From AV2 sp035637175 (lineage in GTDB: Bacteria; Verrucomicrobiota; Verrucomicrobiia; Limisphaerales; AV2), in the NCBI GenBank assembly GCA_035637175.1, contig DASPXS010000066.1:1-7114 (forward strand): a stretch of DNA of 7,114 nt, given 5' to 3'. Shown here one piece after another: positions 5,925-7,114 of this stretch (position 1 is the first letter of the stretch; the number at the start of each line of letters is the position of its first letter). The notes beneath the pieces are model-generated. The model had not been told where the DNA came from. It was given only the letters and a program-made list of their open reading frames with translations, and ran no database searches. Position numbers and translations under genes: made by a program.

Positions 5925-5953
5925 TTGACGGGCAGAAGAGTTAAACATAGTTT
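5925..5953 (+). promoter_or_regulatory. Candidate sigma70-like promoter of the AbrB-Doc operon
   Basis: TTGACG (5925-5930, 5 of 6) and TAGTTT (5948-5953, 3 of 6) with a 17-nt spacer. Exactly 6 nt separate the -10 from the ATG at 5960, so transcription is expected to start on the A of the start codon. The intervening TTACACC contains no Shine-Dalgarno sequence, consistent with a leaderless mRNA. Confidence 0.45.
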
Positions 5954-5956
5954 TAC
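5940..5956. promoter_or_regulatory. Imperfect palindrome over the -10, likely autoregulatory operator
   Basis: GTTAAAC-ATA-GTTTTAC has 6 of 7 arm positions paired and covers the proposed -10 and the region just before the ATG. Antitoxins of the AbrB/MazE type commonly bind such operators and repress their own operon, with the toxin modulating binding. The site's position fits that role, but no binding is shown. Confidence 0.4.
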
Positions 5957-5959
5957 ACC

Positions 5960-6187
5960 ATGACAAAGACGATCACGAAAATTGGCAACTCGCAGGGCCT
6001 GATGTTCGACGCGGCGCTCATGGATCTCGCGCGCATCAAGGTGGGCGACCAGGTGACCATCACGATCCATGAAGGCGGCTCAATCGTGCTGACGCCCCTG
6101 CGGCCCGTCATTGCCCCGAAGAAGGCGGCCGCCGCGGCGAAACGATTGATCAGGAAGAATGCGGAGCTGTTCCGGCGGCTGTCATGA
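5960..6187 (+). CDS. AbrB/MazE-type antitoxin (SpoVT-AbrB swapped-hairpin domain)
   Basis: Encodes 75 residues. Residues 3-46 (KTITKIGNSQGLMFDAALMDLARIKVGDQVTITIHEGGSIVLTP) carry the AbrB/MazE DNA-binding fold: the IGNSxG turn (8-13), an LxLARIKVGDQV-type helix and strand, and a closing IVLTP strand. Two chains intertwine to bind operator DNA. The C-terminal part (53-75), rich in Ala, Lys and Arg and ending KRLIRKNAELFRRLS, is a probable helix that would contact and block the toxin. It overlaps the doc-like gene by 4 nt (ATGA, 6184-6187), so translation is coupled. It is preceded by a palindrome over the -10 that it may bind. The partner is Doc, where the classic P1 system uses Phd; AbrB-type partners for Fic/Doc toxins are known. 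Confidence 0.85.
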   Translation: MTKTITKIGNSQGLMFDAALMDLARIKVGDQVTITIHEGGSIVLTPLRPVIAPKKAAAAAKRLIRKNAELFRRLS

Positions 6188-6591
6188 GGCGGCCGCTCTC
6201 GCATCCCACCGTGGAGGCCGTGAAGGCGATCCACGCCGAAGTGCTGGCCGCGCACGGCGGCTCTGCCGGGTTGCGGGACGAAGCACTTTTGGAATCCGCG
6301 GTGGCCGCGCCTCAGGCCACGATGATGGGTGAGCCGTTGTTCACCAAACCGGTGGAGCTGGCTGCCGCTTATCTTTTTTACCTGTGCCGCAACCATCCGT
6401 TCGTGGATGGCAACAAGCGCACCGCCTTGGCGACATGCCTGGTGTTCCTCAGCGAGAACGGTCTGTTGCCGGACGAAAAACTCGATACCCATGCCTGGGA
6501 ACAGTTGACCCTGGACGTGGCGGCGAGCCGGCTCGACCGCGAGCAGACGACGGCCCGCATCAAAAAGCTTCTCCGTCCCCGCAAAAAGTAA
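6184..6591 (+). CDS. doc: Doc-type death-on-curing toxin (Fic/Doc family)
   Basis: Encodes 135 residues, close to P1 Doc (126). The Doc catalytic motif is complete: HPFVDGNKR at residues 71-79 (H71, F73, D75, N77, K78, R79), within the helical core AAYLFYLCRNHPFVDGNKRTALATCLVFLSENG. The upstream segment GLRDEALLESAVAAPQ (29-44) is the usual family lead-in. P1 Doc phosphorylates elongation factor Tu on a conserved threonine and halts translation; canonical Fic enzymes instead transfer AMP, and Doc differs by having K in place of the second G of the Fic loop (N-K-R, as here). The target in this organism is inferred. It is co-transcribed with, and overlaps by 4 nt, the AbrB-type antitoxin that should neutralise it. 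All key residues are present, so the toxin is probably functional. Confidence 0.92.
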   Translation: MRRPLSHPTVEAVKAIHAEVLAAHGGSAGLRDEALLESAVAAPQATMMGEPLFTKPVELAAAYLFYLCRNHPFVDGNKRTALATCLVFLSENGLLPDEKLDTHAWEQLTLDVAASRLDREQTTARIKKLLRPRKK

Positions 6592-6676
6592 TCCCACTTC
6601 CCTCGTTCAGAAGCGTTGGAACTACTGCCATCCCGCAGGCGCGGGACGGGATGACGGCCTGTTGGTGCGCGGCAAT

Positions 6677-6706
6677 CCATCAGCGTCAATCCGCGTTCAT
6701 CAGCGG
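6677..6706. repeat. 10-bp periodic repeat, three degenerate units
   Basis: Three adjacent units CCATCAGCGT, CAATCCGCGT and TCATCAGCGG share the pattern ATC-x-GCG at exact 10-bp steps, close to one turn of the DNA helix. Similar runs occur as intergenic filler in environmental bacterial genomes, in my recollection; their function is unknown. Confidence 0.45.
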
Positions 6707-6735
6707 ACAAATCAAGTTACTGATCGCTAAAGAAT

Positions 6736-6760
6736 TTTGCGCTCTTTGCGCTTTCTTGCG
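6736..6760. repeat. TTTGCG-type short periodic repeat
   Basis: TTTGCGCT occurs at 6736-6743 and 6745-6752, followed by a degraded CTTGCG at 6755-6760, a period of 9-10 bp. It differs in sequence from the ATC-x-GCG patch 30 bp upstream but has nearly the same period. Confidence 0.4.
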
Positions 6761-6886
6761 ACAATTCTCCGCGCCGGCTCACTGAAGGTTTGGCTGGCGA
6801 CGTTGGAAACACCGGGTCATTCTCAACACGCGAAATTGCGGCGGCTCGCAGAGCCGCGCTCCGGGCCCGGCTTCAGGATTTGGCGG

Positions 6887-6915
6887 ATGACAATTCCCAA
6901 GTCGGCGACTAGAAT
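6887..6915 (+). promoter_or_regulatory. Candidate sigma70-like promoter of the Gfo/Idh/MocA gene
   Basis: ATGACA (6887-6892, 5 of 6) and TAGAAT (6910-6915, 5 of 6) are separated by 17 nt, the best promoter match in the window. Seven nt separate the -10 from the ATG at 6923, and no Shine-Dalgarno is present, so the transcript is probably leaderless. Confidence 0.55.
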
Positions 6916-6922
6916 CCCGGAC

Positions 6923-7114
6923 ATGAGCGCAGCCGAAATCATCAGGGAACTTTCCAGGCACAAAATAAACCGAAGGCAGTTTCTCCATCGCACCGGCGCC
7001 GGCGTGGCCCTGTTCAACATTCTTCCGGGAAGTTTGTTGAATGGCGCAGAAAGTCTTTCCCCGAACGCGAAGCTCAACGTGGCCGGGATCGGCATCGGCA
7101 GCCGGGGCGGGGCC
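6923..7114 (+). CDS. Gfo/Idh/MocA-family oxidoreductase, Tat-exported, 5' part only
   Basis: The first 64 residues are present and the gene runs off the window. NRRQFLHRTGAGVALFNILPG (16-36) is a twin-arginine signal with its hydrophobic core, and NGAE (40-43) is a plausible cleavage region. SPNAKLNVAGIGIGSRGGA (46-64) is the start of the NAD(P)-binding Rossmann fold, with the glycine-rich GIGIGSRG loop typical of Gfo/Idh/MocA dehydrogenases that act on sugars, inositol or their derivatives. Tat-exported versions with a bound cofactor are common in planctomycetes and verrucomicrobia. The substrate cannot be told from this fragment. The ATG at 6923 is chosen because it precedes the Tat motif and sits 7 nt after a strong -10; there is no Shine-Dalgarno. 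Confidence 0.85.
   Translation, partial: MSAAEIIRELSRHKINRRQFLHRTGAGVALFNILPGSLLNGAESLSPNAKLNVAGIGIGSRGGA

Larger units (their letters stand above)
6592..6922. other. Repeat-rich intergenic gap, no supported gene
   Basis: No convincing coding region is seen in this 331-bp gap. It holds a hairpin after doc (TCCCGC-AGGC-GCGGGA, 6631-6646, no T-run), two short periodic repeat patches (6677-6706 and 6736-6760), a hairpin GCGGCT-CGCAG-AGCCGC (6841-6857), the palindrome CCGGGCCCGG (6861-6870) and, at its right end, a good promoter for the oxidoreductase gene. Confidence 0.5.

Noticed and set aside
5953..6597. A 214-codon minus-strand open frame across the AbrB-Doc operon
   Set aside because: The plus strand encodes clear AbrB and Doc motifs with an ATGA overlap. 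The antisense frame shows no recognisable domain.

Overview
The window reads as a chromosomal stretch, roughly 60% G+C, of a PVC-group bacterium, most likely Verrucomicrobiota. This rests on the kind of genes present: a Tat-exported FG-GAP protein, a secreted PQQ-like propeller beginning with a D-W-P-x-F-R-G motif, a Tat-exported Gfo/Idh/MocA dehydrogenase, and gene-poor gaps full of GC-rich hairpins. It is inference, because there is no rRNA or other marker gene.

Layout. Positions 1-247 hold nothing I recognise. A 913-residue exported FG-GAP/VCBS-type protein lies on the minus strand (248-2989). Just upstream of it, in the same orientation, is a relic of the 3' end of an AMP-forming acyl-CoA synthetase/ligase gene (about 3043-3120). 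Divergent from both is a toxin-antitoxin pair: an intact small antitoxin (3233-3421) and a PemK/MazF-type toxin broken by one missing base near 3464/3465 (3411-3721). A gap of about 880 bp follows. It contains a perfect 42-bp palindrome (3851-3892), an imperfect inverted repeat around it, a cluster of short GC-rich hairpins (4191-4296) and a 12-bp tandem repeat (4305-4345). Next is a secreted PQQ-like beta-propeller protein (4604-5863), then an apparently intact AbrB-type antitoxin plus Doc toxin operon (5960-6591). A repeat-rich gap (6592-6922) leads to the 5' end of a Tat-exported Gfo/Idh/MocA oxidoreductase that runs off the window.

How the genes work together. The two large proteins and the oxidoreductase are all predicted to act outside the cytoplasm, but nothing in the sequence ties them into one pathway. 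The two toxin-antitoxin pairs are independent modules. One looks dead on the toxin side; the other keeps its catalytic motif and the usual antitoxin-first, overlapping arrangement.

The most interesting signals are regulatory and structural rather than a new protein system. They are the perfect palindrome with three evenly spaced GATC sites, and the recurring placement of sigma70-like promoters with the -10 hexamer ending 5-7 nt before the ATG, which suggests leaderless mRNAs. The acyl-CoA ligase relic and the single-base lesion in the MazF-like gene come next. I see no convincing evidence of a wholly new defence or metabolic system here.
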